DNA from: Clostridia bacterium | GTDB lineage: Bacteria > Bacillota > Clostridia > Oscillospirales > CAG-272 | Direction: 5' to 3' | Assembly (NCBI GenBank): GCA_017504625.1 | Contig: JAFVQU010000009.1 | Location: 1-63,131, forward strand | Length of the DNA: 63,131 nucleotides | In this document: piece after piece, positions 34,394-42,284 of the stretch | How the letters are laid out: each line of letters starts with the position of its first letter | Position numbering within the stretch: the first letter of the stretch is position 1 | Made by a program: the position numbers and the translations under genes | Notes under the pieces: generated by a model | Database searches by the model: none | Seen by the model: the letters and a program-made list of their open reading frames with translations, nothing else | What the model was told of the DNA's origin: nothing

Positions 34394-35179
34394 ATGAATA
34401 TGACTGTAATCGAATTATATAACAAGCTTTGTGAAGTAATACCCACCGCGCTTTCGTGCCCTTGGGATAAGGATGGACTTGAATCCTGCCCCGAGCCCGA
34501 GAAGGAAGTGAAAAATGTACTTATAACGCTCGATATAACCAACGCGGCGATCGACCGTGCGATTGAAGGCAAATTTGACGTTATCGTATCGCATCATCCC
34601 GTGTTCTTCGGTGGTCTTGGCGTTATGAACGCGCTCACCTTTGACGGCGCGAAGGCGGTAAGACTTGTGAAGAATAATATCGCGGCTATGTCCTTCCACA
34701 CTCGTCTTGACGCCCTGACCGACGGCGTAAACGACACGCTCGCCCGACTTTGCGGTCTTAAAAATATAGAGGTCGTCGGTGATGACAAAATAGCTCGTGT
34801 TGGAGAGCTTGACGAGGAGATCGCGCTCTGCGATTTCGTCAAAAATCTCAAGTCCGCGCTTTCGCACGGGCAGGGCGAGCGCGAGGCAAGCCTTACCGTC
34901 TGCGACGTAAACGGCAAGGTCAAGAGAGTTGCGCTTGTCGGCGGCTCGGGCGGAGATATGATGAATCTTGCCAAGGAAGTCGGCGCTGACACCTACGTTA
35001 CGGGCGACGCAAAGCACCACGAATATCTCGGATCGTACGACTTCGGCATAAATCTTATCTGCGCGGGACATTTCTTCACGGAATATCCCGTATGCGAATT
35101 CCTCAAGAAAACGCTTGGAAAGATCAATCCCGAATTTGAGTGCGAGATATATTTTTCAAACAAAGTAATAACAGTTTAA
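34394..35179 (+). CDS. Nif3-like dinuclear metal centre protein
   Basis: A 261-residue protein of the Nif3/YqfO family (GTP cyclohydrolase 1 type 2-like). Metal ligands are visible in VSHHPVFF near residue 62, SFHTRLDA near residue 98 and in the C-terminal CAGHFFTE. Biochemical role is unsettled; it is usually coupled to trmK, as here (2 nt apart). Confidence 0.9.
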   Translation: MNMTVIELYNKLCEVIPTALSCPWDKDGLESCPEPEKEVKNVLITLDITNAAIDRAIEGKFDVIVSHHPVFFGGLGVMNALTFDGAKAVRLVKNNIAAMSFHTRLDALTDGVNDTLARLCGLKNIEVVGDDKIARVGELDEEIALCDFVKNLKSALSHGQGEREASLTVCDVNGKVKRVALVGGSGGDMMNLAKEVGADTYVTGDAKHHEYLGSYDFGINLICAGHFFTEYPVCEFLKKTLGKINPEFECEIYFSNKVITV

Positions 35180-35191
35180 TTGGAGATAAAC

Positions 35192-35878
35192 ATGACATAC
35201 GTAGTTGCAAATCTTCACGGAAATTATGCGAAATTCAAGCAGCTTTTGAAAACGATATCCTTCAAAGATACCGACATTATGTATATCCTCGGCGATATCG
35301 TCGATTACGGAGAGGAGGGAATGGAGCTTGTCGGAGACCTCAGCATCAGATATAACGTGTACCCCATCGTTGGCGAGCATGACTACACCGCGGCAAAGAT
35401 GCTTTCGGGATTTGAAAGAATGCTCAAATCGGGAGAAACACCCGACAAAAAGTTTATCACGAAAATGACCGAATGGGCAGCAGACGGCGGACAGGTCACG
35501 CTTGACTCCTTCCGCACACTTGACGCCGAGATGCGCGAGGGTATTATCGACTATCTTTCGGATATGACTCTTTACGAGGAAGTAACAGTCGGAGGCAAGG
35601 ATTATTTGCTCGTGCACGCGGGAATTGCGGGATTCAAAAAGGGAATTGACCTTGAGTCGCTCAAGCCCGAGGCGTTCTTCAGTGAAAGCCTTGACCTTAC
35701 GAAGAAATATTTTGACGATAAGACTATAATCGTCGGACATAACCCAACCACCGAGGAAAACGGCGGTGACGGCAAGATATTCTACGGCAACGGTTCTATC
35801 GCCATTGACTGCGGCGAAGCGCGCGGCGGCACGGTAGGTTGCCTCAGACTTGAGGATATGAAGGAATTTTACGTATAA
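35192..35878 (+). CDS. Metallophosphoesterase, Ser/Thr protein phosphatase-like
   Basis: A 228-residue calcineurin-like phosphoesterase. The metal motifs are ANLHGNY (usual GDxHG changed to ANLHG) near residue 5, LGDIVDYG near residue 35, GEHD near residue 65 (in place of GNHD), HAGI near residue 147 and GHNPT near residue 187. It resembles bis(5'-nucleosyl)-tetraphosphatase/PrpE-like enzymes. The first motif lacks the usual Asp, so activity may be altered. GGAG six bases before ATG 35192 chooses this start over TTG 35180. Confidence 0.85.
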   Translation: MTYVVANLHGNYAKFKQLLKTISFKDTDIMYILGDIVDYGEEGMELVGDLSIRYNVYPIVGEHDYTAAKMLSGFERMLKSGETPDKKFITKMTEWAADGGQVTLDSFRTLDAEMREGIIDYLSDMTLYEEVTVGGKDYLLVHAGIAGFKKGIDLESLKPEAFFSESLDLTKKYFDDKTIIVGHNPTTEENGGDGKIFYGNGSIAIDCGEARGGTVGCLRLEDMKEFYV

Positions 35879-35889
35879 GGAACAAAGAC

Positions 35890-37290
35890 GTGAACATAAA
35901 GAAAAACGATATAATCGAGCTTGACATAATAGACCTCAACAATCTTGGTTGCGGAGTTGGCAGAACTCTTGACGGTATCGTCGTGTTCGTCAAGGGCGCG
36001 GTCACGGGTGACCGCGTCAAGACCAAAATAATTAAGGCTACCTCGTCCTATCTTGTAGGTAGACTTGAGGAGATTGTTATAAGCTCACCTCACCGTGCGG
36101 ACGGAGAGGGCTTGCGCAAGACCGATTGCGCCGCTCCCCAATCCTGCGGAGGATGTATTTACAGAAATATCAAGTACGAGCACGAGCTTGAGCTTAAGCG
36201 TGACTACGTCAAGAATGCCTTTCGCAAGGCAGGCCTGCCCGACGCAAAGGTGCTTGATACCGCCCACACCGAAAGAGTGACGGGATACAGAAATAAGGGA
36301 CAGTACCCTGTGCGAGAGGTACAAGGCAAGCTCCGCGCGGGATTTTTTGCGACGAAAACACATAATCTCATTCCTTGCGAGGAATGCATGCTCCAGCCTG
36401 CCATATTCGGCGAGATAGTCGCTTTTACCATCGGTTTTGCCGAGAAAAATCACATTTCTGCATATGACGAGGAGAGCGGACGCGGAGTTTTGCGCCATAT
36501 CTATCTTAGAATTGCCGAAAAAACGGGCGAGATAATGGTCTGCCTCGTTATCAATGCGGACAAGCTTGCCGCAGGCGAGAAATACGCAAGAGAAGTGCGC
36601 GAAAAATTCCCGCAGGTGTCCTCGGTGATGCTCAATATCAACAAAAAGAATACGAACGTTATCCTCGGCGACGAGTTTGTATGCGTCGGCGGTAACGACT
36701 ATATAATTGACGAGCTTTGCGGCTTGAAATTCAAAATTTCGGCAGGCTCGTTCTATCAGGTAAACCGCGACGGCGCAGAGATGCTCTACGGCTTGGCGCG
36801 CGAGCGCGCGCAGCTGTCGGGCAAGGAAACTGTTGCAGACCTTTATTGCGGCGCGGGAACGATCGGGCTTTCGATGGCGAAGGATTGCGCCCGTATCGTC
36901 GGCGTCGAAATAGTTGACGAAGCGGTCGAATGTGCAAAGGAAAACGCGAGATTGAACGGCGTTGAAAACGCGTACTTCTTCTGTGGTGACGCGTCGGATA
37001 CGCGAGGCTTGCTTGCCACGGCAAAGGATATCTTGGGCGATTTCTGCCCCGACGTAGTAATTATCGATCCGCCCAGAAAAGGAACTACCGAGGGGCTTGT
37101 AGGCTACCTTGACTCGCTCGGAGTTAAGCGAATTGTCTACGTTTCTTGCAACCCCGACACCCTAGCGCGCGACTGTAAATGGTTTGCGGATAAGGGCTAT
37201 AAGATCGGCGAGGTCACTCCCGTTGACCTTTTCCCGGGAACGGGACACGTTGAGAGCGTGGTTTGTTTGACACGCGGTTTCAACAGTTAA
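35890..37290 (+). CDS. RlmD/TrmA-family 23S rRNA (uracil-5-)-methyltransferase
   Basis: A 466-residue protein: N-terminal TRAM RNA-binding domain (about 1-65), an Fe-S-type cysteine cluster CAAPQSCGGCIYR near residues 78-90 (with a further Cys near residue 165, ECMLQP), and the methyltransferase domain with DLYCGAGTIGLSMA near residue 317, DPPRKG near residue 396 and the catalytic YVSCNPDTLARD near residue 417. Which uracil it modifies (23S U1939 or U747, or tRNA U54) cannot be read from the sequence. The start is GTG 35890, 11 nt after the phosphatase gene. Confidence 0.93.
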   Translation: MNIKKNDIIELDIIDLNNLGCGVGRTLDGIVVFVKGAVTGDRVKTKIIKATSSYLVGRLEEIVISSPHRADGEGLRKTDCAAPQSCGGCIYRNIKYEHELELKRDYVKNAFRKAGLPDAKVLDTAHTERVTGYRNKGQYPVREVQGKLRAGFFATKTHNLIPCEECMLQPAIFGEIVAFTIGFAEKNHISAYDEESGRGVLRHIYLRIAEKTGEIMVCLVINADKLAAGEKYAREVREKFPQVSSVMLNINKKNTNVILGDEFVCVGGNDYIIDELCGLKFKISAGSFYQVNRDGAEMLYGLARERAQLSGKETVADLYCGAGTIGLSMAKDCARIVGVEIVDEAVECAKENARLNGVENAYFFCGDASDTRGLLATAKDILGDFCPDVVIIDPPRKGTTEGLVGYLDSLGVKRIVYVSCNPDTLARDCKWFADKGYKIGEVTPVDLFPGTGHVESVVCLTRGFNS

Positions 37291-37366
37291 CTTCATCTGC
37301 GGCGAGTAAAGCTACAAGCAGTAAAGCTTCGGTAATTGCCGAAGCAAGTCGTACAACAAACGATAA

Positions 37367-37426
37367 GAGGGACTTTGTGGGTACAAAGAATACAAGACGA
37401 AGGTGAAATATAGACTTATTCCGTGA
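37367..37426 (+). pseudogene. Relic of an isoprenylcysteine methyltransferase C terminus
   Basis: Codons 37370-37423 read GLCGYKEYKTKVKYRLIP and then TGA. The intact gene at 38438-39103 ends GLCGYKEYKIKVKYRLIPFIW, so this is a near-identical copy of its tail with an in-frame TAA just upstream (37364-37366). The DNA after it also resembles the region after the intact gene (TTGAAATT...GACAAG). It shows an old duplication around the gene at 37480. A small hairpin GCTTCGG/CCGAAGC (37326-37345) lies upstream. Confidence 0.75.
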
Positions 37427-37479
37427 AATATCTGACAATGATTGCAAAATTTTGAAATTGACAAGGAAGGATAACTGTA

Positions 37480-38376
37480 ATGAAAATTAATTTGGCGAAT
37501 GTGATCCCGATAGGGAAAATAGTTGGCGGACAAGACGGAGCGATATACGGAAACTATCTCTTTATAATAGATAATAGGGGTGAGATGACCGTATACGACA
37601 TCAATTCCTTTGACGGCAATGTAAATCCCGATATGAAAATCGATTCATTAAAGCTTGACAAGGCGGATATGATTTGCCCTCACAGCAATGCGGTATGCTT
37701 TGGCGCTGAGTTTTATGAGGAGGGCGACGAGTTTCCTCTGCTTTATTCCAATATTTACAACAATTATGCGCAAAATGCCGATCCCTTGAAGGGAGTTTGC
37801 TGTGTTTACAGAATTACGCGCGACGGCAATAAATTCCGTACTGCTTTGGTTCAGATAATTGAGATTGGTTTTGTTGAGGACTCATCGCTTTGGAAAATGA
37901 GCGACAAATCCGACAGCGAACGTCCGTACGGCAATTTTACCATTGACGTAGATAAAGGGATCTATTACGGATTCACGATGCGATCGGTGTCAGACGGCAC
38001 GAGATATTTTGCATTTGATCTGCCGCGCGTAACCGACGGAGAGATGTCTCGGGCTTACGGTGTTAAGCGAGTAGTGCTCAGACGCGAGGATATCAAGGAT
38101 TTATTTGATTGTGAGCATCACTATTTTCTGCAGGGTGCCTGCTGTCATAATTCGCTGATATATTCTCTTGAGGGCTTTTATACCGATGAGCTTCCGCCGC
38201 GCTTGCGCATTATAGATCCGGAGGCAAAGAAACAGATATATGCCATCGACCTGAGAGAATTCACACCCTCAATCGAACCCGAATTTATTGACTTTTGCGG
38301 CGATACCTGCTATTACGCAGACGAGCTTGGAAACCTCTATATTATGGAGTTTGAATCGTCAAACGACAAAAAATAA
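37480..38376 (+). CDS. Hypothetical protein, possible beta-propeller
   Basis: A 298-residue protein with no signal peptide and no family recognised. Alternating short strands such as GNYLFIIDNRGEMTVYDIN and CYYADELGNLYIMEF suggest a beta-propeller or similar all-beta fold. Cysteines and the HHYFLQGACCHNS segment are notable but unassigned. It lies between the methyltransferase relic and the intact methyltransferase gene, so it may have arrived with the duplication. AAGGAAGG precedes ATG 37480. Confidence 0.7.
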   Translation: MKINLANVIPIGKIVGGQDGAIYGNYLFIIDNRGEMTVYDINSFDGNVNPDMKIDSLKLDKADMICPHSNAVCFGAEFYEEGDEFPLLYSNIYNNYAQNADPLKGVCCVYRITRDGNKFRTALVQIIEIGFVEDSSLWKMSDKSDSERPYGNFTIDVDKGIYYGFTMRSVSDGTRYFAFDLPRVTDGEMSRAYGVKRVVLRREDIKDLFDCEHHYFLQGACCHNSLIYSLEGFYTDELPPRLRIIDPEAKKQIYAIDLREFTPSIEPEFIDFCGDTCYYADELGNLYIMEFESSNDKK

Positions 38377-38437
38377 ACCAAAAAGGCTATCAATACGTGT
38401 CGTGTCAAAATAACGTCATGAACGAAGGGGAAACGGT

Positions 38438-39103
38438 ATGAAACTACTTTTGAGCGCAATAACGAAAATGATATTCGGTATCGCCCTTATCGGCGCCATG
38501 CTGTTTTTGCCCGCGTGGACGTTTGAATATTCGGGAGCGTGGATATTTATCGGTGTGCTATTTGTTCCGATGCTGCTTACGGGCTTGGTGTTGTTTATAA
38601 AAGCGCCCGACCTGCTCAAAAAGCGACTTGATTTCAAGGAAAAAGAAAAAACGCAGGGCGGTGTTATCGCTCTTTCGGGACTTATGTTTCCCGTCGCGTT
38701 TATTCTCTCTGCATTTGACTTCCGCTACGGTTGGTCGCGCGTTCCGATGTGGCTCTCAATTCTCGCGGCGGCACTCTTTCTTGTTGGCTACGTGCTTTAC
38801 GCCGAGGTCTTGCGCGAGAATGCGTACCTTGCGCGCACGGTCGAGGTGCAAGAGGGACAAAAGGTGATAAGTACGGGACTTTACGGCATCGTGCGACACC
38901 CGATGTATTTTGCCACGCTTTTGATGTTTCTCCCCCTGCCGCTCATTTTGCAGTCACTCTGGGGACTTATCCCGATTGCGCTCTACCCCGTGCTGATAAT
39001 AATTCGTATAATCAACGAGGAAAAGGTGCTTACCGATGGGCTTTGTGGCTACAAAGAGTATAAAATAAAGGTAAAATACAGACTTATTCCGTTTATATGG
39101 TAA
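38438..39103 (+). CDS. Isoprenylcysteine carboxyl methyltransferase family protein
   Basis: A 221-residue membrane protein with about five hydrophobic segments. The C-terminal signature GIVRHPMYFATLL followed by NEEKVLTD and YKVKYRLIPFIW-like residues marks the PEMT/ICMT family, whose bacterial members methylate lipids or other small hydrophobic substrates. The substrate here is unknown. A second, broken copy of its tail is at 37367-37426. Confidence 0.87.
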   Translation: MKLLLSAITKMIFGIALIGAMLFLPAWTFEYSGAWIFIGVLFVPMLLTGLVLFIKAPDLLKKRLDFKEKEKTQGGVIALSGLMFPVAFILSAFDFRYGWSRVPMWLSILAAALFLVGYVLYAEVLRENAYLARTVEVQEGQKVISTGLYGIVRHPMYFATLLMFLPLPLILQSLWGLIPIALYPVLIIIRIINEEKVLTDGLCGYKEYKIKVKYRLIPFIW

Positions 39104-39132
39104 GTTGAAATTTTCAAAAGAAAAGACAAGCT

Positions 39133-40020
39133 ATGAAAAAACAAATTGACGTAAAAAAGTTTATATTTGACGTGCTCTACGCCGTAATTGCGGGTGTGAT
39201 CGTCGGAACGGCATACTTCTTCTTTCAGAACAGCAACGGCTTTGCACCGGGAGGTGTCGGAGGTCTTGCGACTATCACCCACCATTTGATCGAGGACAGG
39301 GTGAGCTGGTCGGTGCTTATGATCGCATTCAATCTGCCGATATTCGTGCTCGTCAGCGCAATAGTCGACAAAAAACTCGGATTTATGCTCAGCATATATA
39401 TGGTCGTGCAGTCCTTTATCCCAAAGCTTTACGAGGCACTCGGCGCAAAGGCGTATTGCCTTTTGAACAATCAGGGCGATTTCAATATCGTTTTCGCGTG
39501 TATTGCGACGGGCGTTATCTCAGGATTTGGATTTTCGATAATGCTCAGGCGCTTTGGCGCAAGCGGAGGCACGTATGGCATCTCGGCGCTTATCAAAAAG
39601 GCAAGACCTGAAATGAATATTGCTTACGTTTCGTTTATTATGGACGCAAGCGTCGTGTTTATCGCATTTTTCGTATACGGAATGAAGATAACGCCCGTTA
39701 TCTGTACGCTTCTTAACCTCTTTATTGCGAACGTCATAGTTGACAGAGGACTTGGCGGCATCAAGGAGGGCTATCGCTTCGAGATCGTCACAAGCAGACC
39801 CGACGAGGTGGCACGGGATCTTATGGATCGGCTTCACCGCGGAGTTACCGAGATCAAGGTGCACGGAATGTACTCCGATACAGATAAATTTATGCTCGTC
39901 TGCATCGTAAACAAGCGACAGATTGGCGAGATGATGAAGATAATCAAGAAATATCCCGACACCTTTGCAAGCTTTGAAAAGGTCAACGAGGTGTTCGGTA
40001 ATTTTAGTCGAAAGGTGTGA
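39133..40020 (+). CDS. YitT family membrane protein
   Basis: A 295-residue protein with about five to six membrane segments (YitT_membrane) and a C-terminal cytoplasmic DUF2179 domain (about 220-295; GVTEIKVHGMYSDTDKFMLVCIV). The N-terminal NGFAPGGVGGLATI is typical. No transport substrate is established for the family. Confidence 0.9.
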   Translation: MKKQIDVKKFIFDVLYAVIAGVIVGTAYFFFQNSNGFAPGGVGGLATITHHLIEDRVSWSVLMIAFNLPIFVLVSAIVDKKLGFMLSIYMVVQSFIPKLYEALGAKAYCLLNNQGDFNIVFACIATGVISGFGFSIMLRRFGASGGTYGISALIKKARPEMNIAYVSFIMDASVVFIAFFVYGMKITPVICTLLNLFIANVIVDRGLGGIKEGYRFEIVTSRPDEVARDLMDRLHRGVTEIKVHGMYSDTDKFMLVCIVNKRQIGEMMKIIKKYPDTFASFEKVNEVFGNFSRKV

Positions 40021-40026
40021 TTAAAG

Positions 40027-41247
40027 ATGACAGAGCTTGAAGTTCGCGAAAATCTGATTGAAATAACAAAATATACGATCGACGGCAAGCTTCCCGACCC
40101 GTTTCTTTTTGACGACGGCACGCGAGTTGCCACAAAAGAGGATTGGGTTCGCCGCAGAGAAGAGATGTATAAGACAGTTATTGAGCTTCAGTACGGCACT
40201 ATGCCGCCAAAGCCTGAGTTTGTCGAGGTTGAGCCTATGTATCTTGGCGGCAGACCGAGCGTCTACCGCGTAACGAGCGGCACGCGTGCGCATCCCGTAA
40301 GCTTCAATATGTACCTTTTCAAAGCAAATTCAAGCGAAAAGGCTCCCGCGGCAATTGCGGGCGATATGTGCTTTTACTATTGCTATGATAAGGAATATCT
40401 TGATACGTTTACCGAAAACGGCATAAATTTCGTTGCCTTTAACCGTACAGAGCTTGCACCCGACATAGCGGGCTACAACGTCGGCGGACTTGATAAGGAA
40501 AGCGGCGAATATGCCGAGAGCAAGAATATACTTGATCACCTGACCGACGTCGATTGCGGAGGACAGCTCAAAGCCGCGTATCCCGAATACACCTTCGGTG
40601 CGCTCGGTGCGTGGGCGTGGGGATATTCGAGATGCGTTGATGCGCTTGAGATTCTTGGCAAGATCGATATGAGCGCGATAGTATTTACGGGACATTCGCG
40701 AGGAGGTAAGACTGCGGCTCTTGCGGGCGCGCTTGACGAGAGAGCGCTGATAGTCAATCCCAACGCATCCTGCTCGGGCGGCTACGGAAGCTACCGCATA
40801 CACATCGAAGCCAAAAAAGAGGACGGAAGCATTGCCAAAAGTGAGCCGCTTAAAAATATTCATATAAATTTCCCGTCCTGGCTTGGCAAGGAGATGCGCA
40901 ACTATATCGGACGCGAGGACGAGCTGCCCTTTGATTCGCATCACCTAAAAGCGATGATCGCACCGAGAGTGCTATTCGTTTCCGAGGCGGCGAGCGACAT
41001 TATGGCAAATCCCGTTGGCACTTGGCAGACAAGCCTTGCGGCAGGCGAGGTATATAAATTCCTCGGTTGTGAGGAAAATCTTATCTGGTATTTCCGCCGC
41101 GGAGGTCACCGCCACGCTATCGAGGACATCGAACAGCTTGTAAACGTGATCCGTCACGTAAAATACGGTGAGAGCCTGAACGACAAATATTTCAAGCTCC
41201 CGTTCAAACCGACTCCCCTGGCATTTGACTGGAAAGCACCAAAATAA
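40027..41247 (+). CDS. Glucuronoyl esterase-like (CE15) alpha/beta hydrolase
   Basis: A 406-residue alpha/beta hydrolase with the CE15 nucleophile motif GHSRGGK (near residue 222; family form GCSRxGK), preceded by AWGYSRCVDALE and followed by a catalytic His in GGHRHAIED near residue 363. CE15 enzymes cut ester links between glucuronic acid of xylan and lignin alcohols. No signal peptide is seen, so the substrate would be a short imported fragment; that differs from the secreted fungal enzymes. It overlaps no gene and lies 6 nt after yitT. Confidence 0.82.
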   Translation: MTELEVRENLIEITKYTIDGKLPDPFLFDDGTRVATKEDWVRRREEMYKTVIELQYGTMPPKPEFVEVEPMYLGGRPSVYRVTSGTRAHPVSFNMYLFKANSSEKAPAAIAGDMCFYYCYDKEYLDTFTENGINFVAFNRTELAPDIAGYNVGGLDKESGEYAESKNILDHLTDVDCGGQLKAAYPEYTFGALGAWAWGYSRCVDALEILGKIDMSAIVFTGHSRGGKTAALAGALDERALIVNPNASCSGGYGSYRIHIEAKKEDGSIAKSEPLKNIHINFPSWLGKEMRNYIGREDELPFDSHHLKAMIAPRVLFVSEAASDIMANPVGTWQTSLAAGEVYKFLGCEENLIWYFRRGGHRHAIEDIEQLVNVIRHVKYGESLNDKYFKLPFKPTPLAFDWKAPK

Positions 41248-41267
41248 TAAAGAGGAAGGTCAAAAAA

Positions 41268-42275
41268 ATGAAAAAACACAGAGGACTCAAAATTTTCGGA
41301 ATAATCGTTGCGGCAATAGTGCTATTTTTCGTTGTTATCAACATTATTCCACCCAAACACAATGTAGAAAACAACCCGTTCGTAGTTGAAGCGGGAAGCC
41401 TTCCTATGATCGCGGCGCACAGAGGCGGTGGCGATTGCAACCCCGAAAACACTATGATGGCGTTCCGCCGTGCAGTGACCGACTACAAGGTGGACATTAT
41501 CGAGAGCGACCTTTATCTTACTAAGGACGGCTATCTTGTTTATAACCACGACTCTTATATTGACGAAACCTGCAACGTAAACGGGGATATATCACTTGAC
41601 GAGGTCAAGGCACTTTGTGAGGACCCGTCAAATCGCCACTACATAAGCGATATGACGCTTGCCGAGCTTGAGTCTTACAACTTCGGCTATTATTTTGAGG
41701 ACGAAAACGGCGAGCGCATATACAAGGACGCAGAGAACTTTGCCGAGCTTGGCTTACAGATCGCGACGGTTGAAAAGCTTTTCGATGAGTTTTACGAGAG
41801 CAATCCCGATCTTCTTTTCATCGTTGAGATCAAGAACGAGGGCGAGAGAGGCTACGAGTCTTGCAGAATACTTTACGAAACGCTCGAAAAGTATCCCGAG
41901 TATATGGATCAGATCGTTATAGGCACGTTCCACGACGAGATTGAGCAGGAGCTTAAGGAAAAATATCCCGATCTGCTCCGCGGTGCGCCTACGGGAACTG
42001 CGGCAAAGTTTGTGCTTACACAGTTTGTCGGCGTAAACCTCTTTGATGACGGTGATTTTGCTTGCTTGCAGATACCTACGAGCTACGATCTTGGAATAGA
42101 GGTACATCTCAACAAGAAGACAATAATCAACCGCGCGCACAGAAGAAATATTGCAGTTCAGTATTGGACTATCAACGATCCCGACGAGATGAGAGAGCTT
42201 ATCGAGCTCGGTTGTGATTGCATTATGACCGATAATCCCAAGCTTCTTGCAGAGGTGCTTGACGAATACAGATAA
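41268..42275 (+). CDS. Membrane-anchored glycerophosphodiester phosphodiesterase
   Basis: A 335-residue protein with an N-terminal membrane anchor (about 10-28) and a GDPD domain. The classical residues are present: AAHRGGGDCNPENT (H, R, E, N near residues 50-64), IIESDLYLT and VYNHD. It would cleave glycerophosphodiesters to glycerol-3-phosphate and alcohol on the outer face of the membrane. Part of a run of + strand genes from 40027 to 46137 with gaps of 9-20 nt. Confidence 0.92.
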   Translation: MKKHRGLKIFGIIVAAIVLFFVVINIIPPKHNVENNPFVVEAGSLPMIAAHRGGGDCNPENTMMAFRRAVTDYKVDIIESDLYLTKDGYLVYNHDSYIDETCNVNGDISLDEVKALCEDPSNRHYISDMTLAELESYNFGYYFEDENGERIYKDAENFAELGLQIATVEKLFDEFYESNPDLLFIVEIKNEGERGYESCRILYETLEKYPEYMDQIVIGTFHDEIEQELKEKYPDLLRGAPTGTAAKFVLTQFVGVNLFDDGDFACLQIPTSYDLGIEVHLNKKTIINRAHRRNIAVQYWTINDPDEMRELIELGCDCIMTDNPKLLAEVLDEYR

Positions 42276-42284
42276 GGAATTTTT

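Noticed and set aside
36717-37024. Arg-rich frames on both strands within the RlmD-type gene
   Set aside because: High arginine content from GC-rich off-frame reading; no start signal or family similarity.
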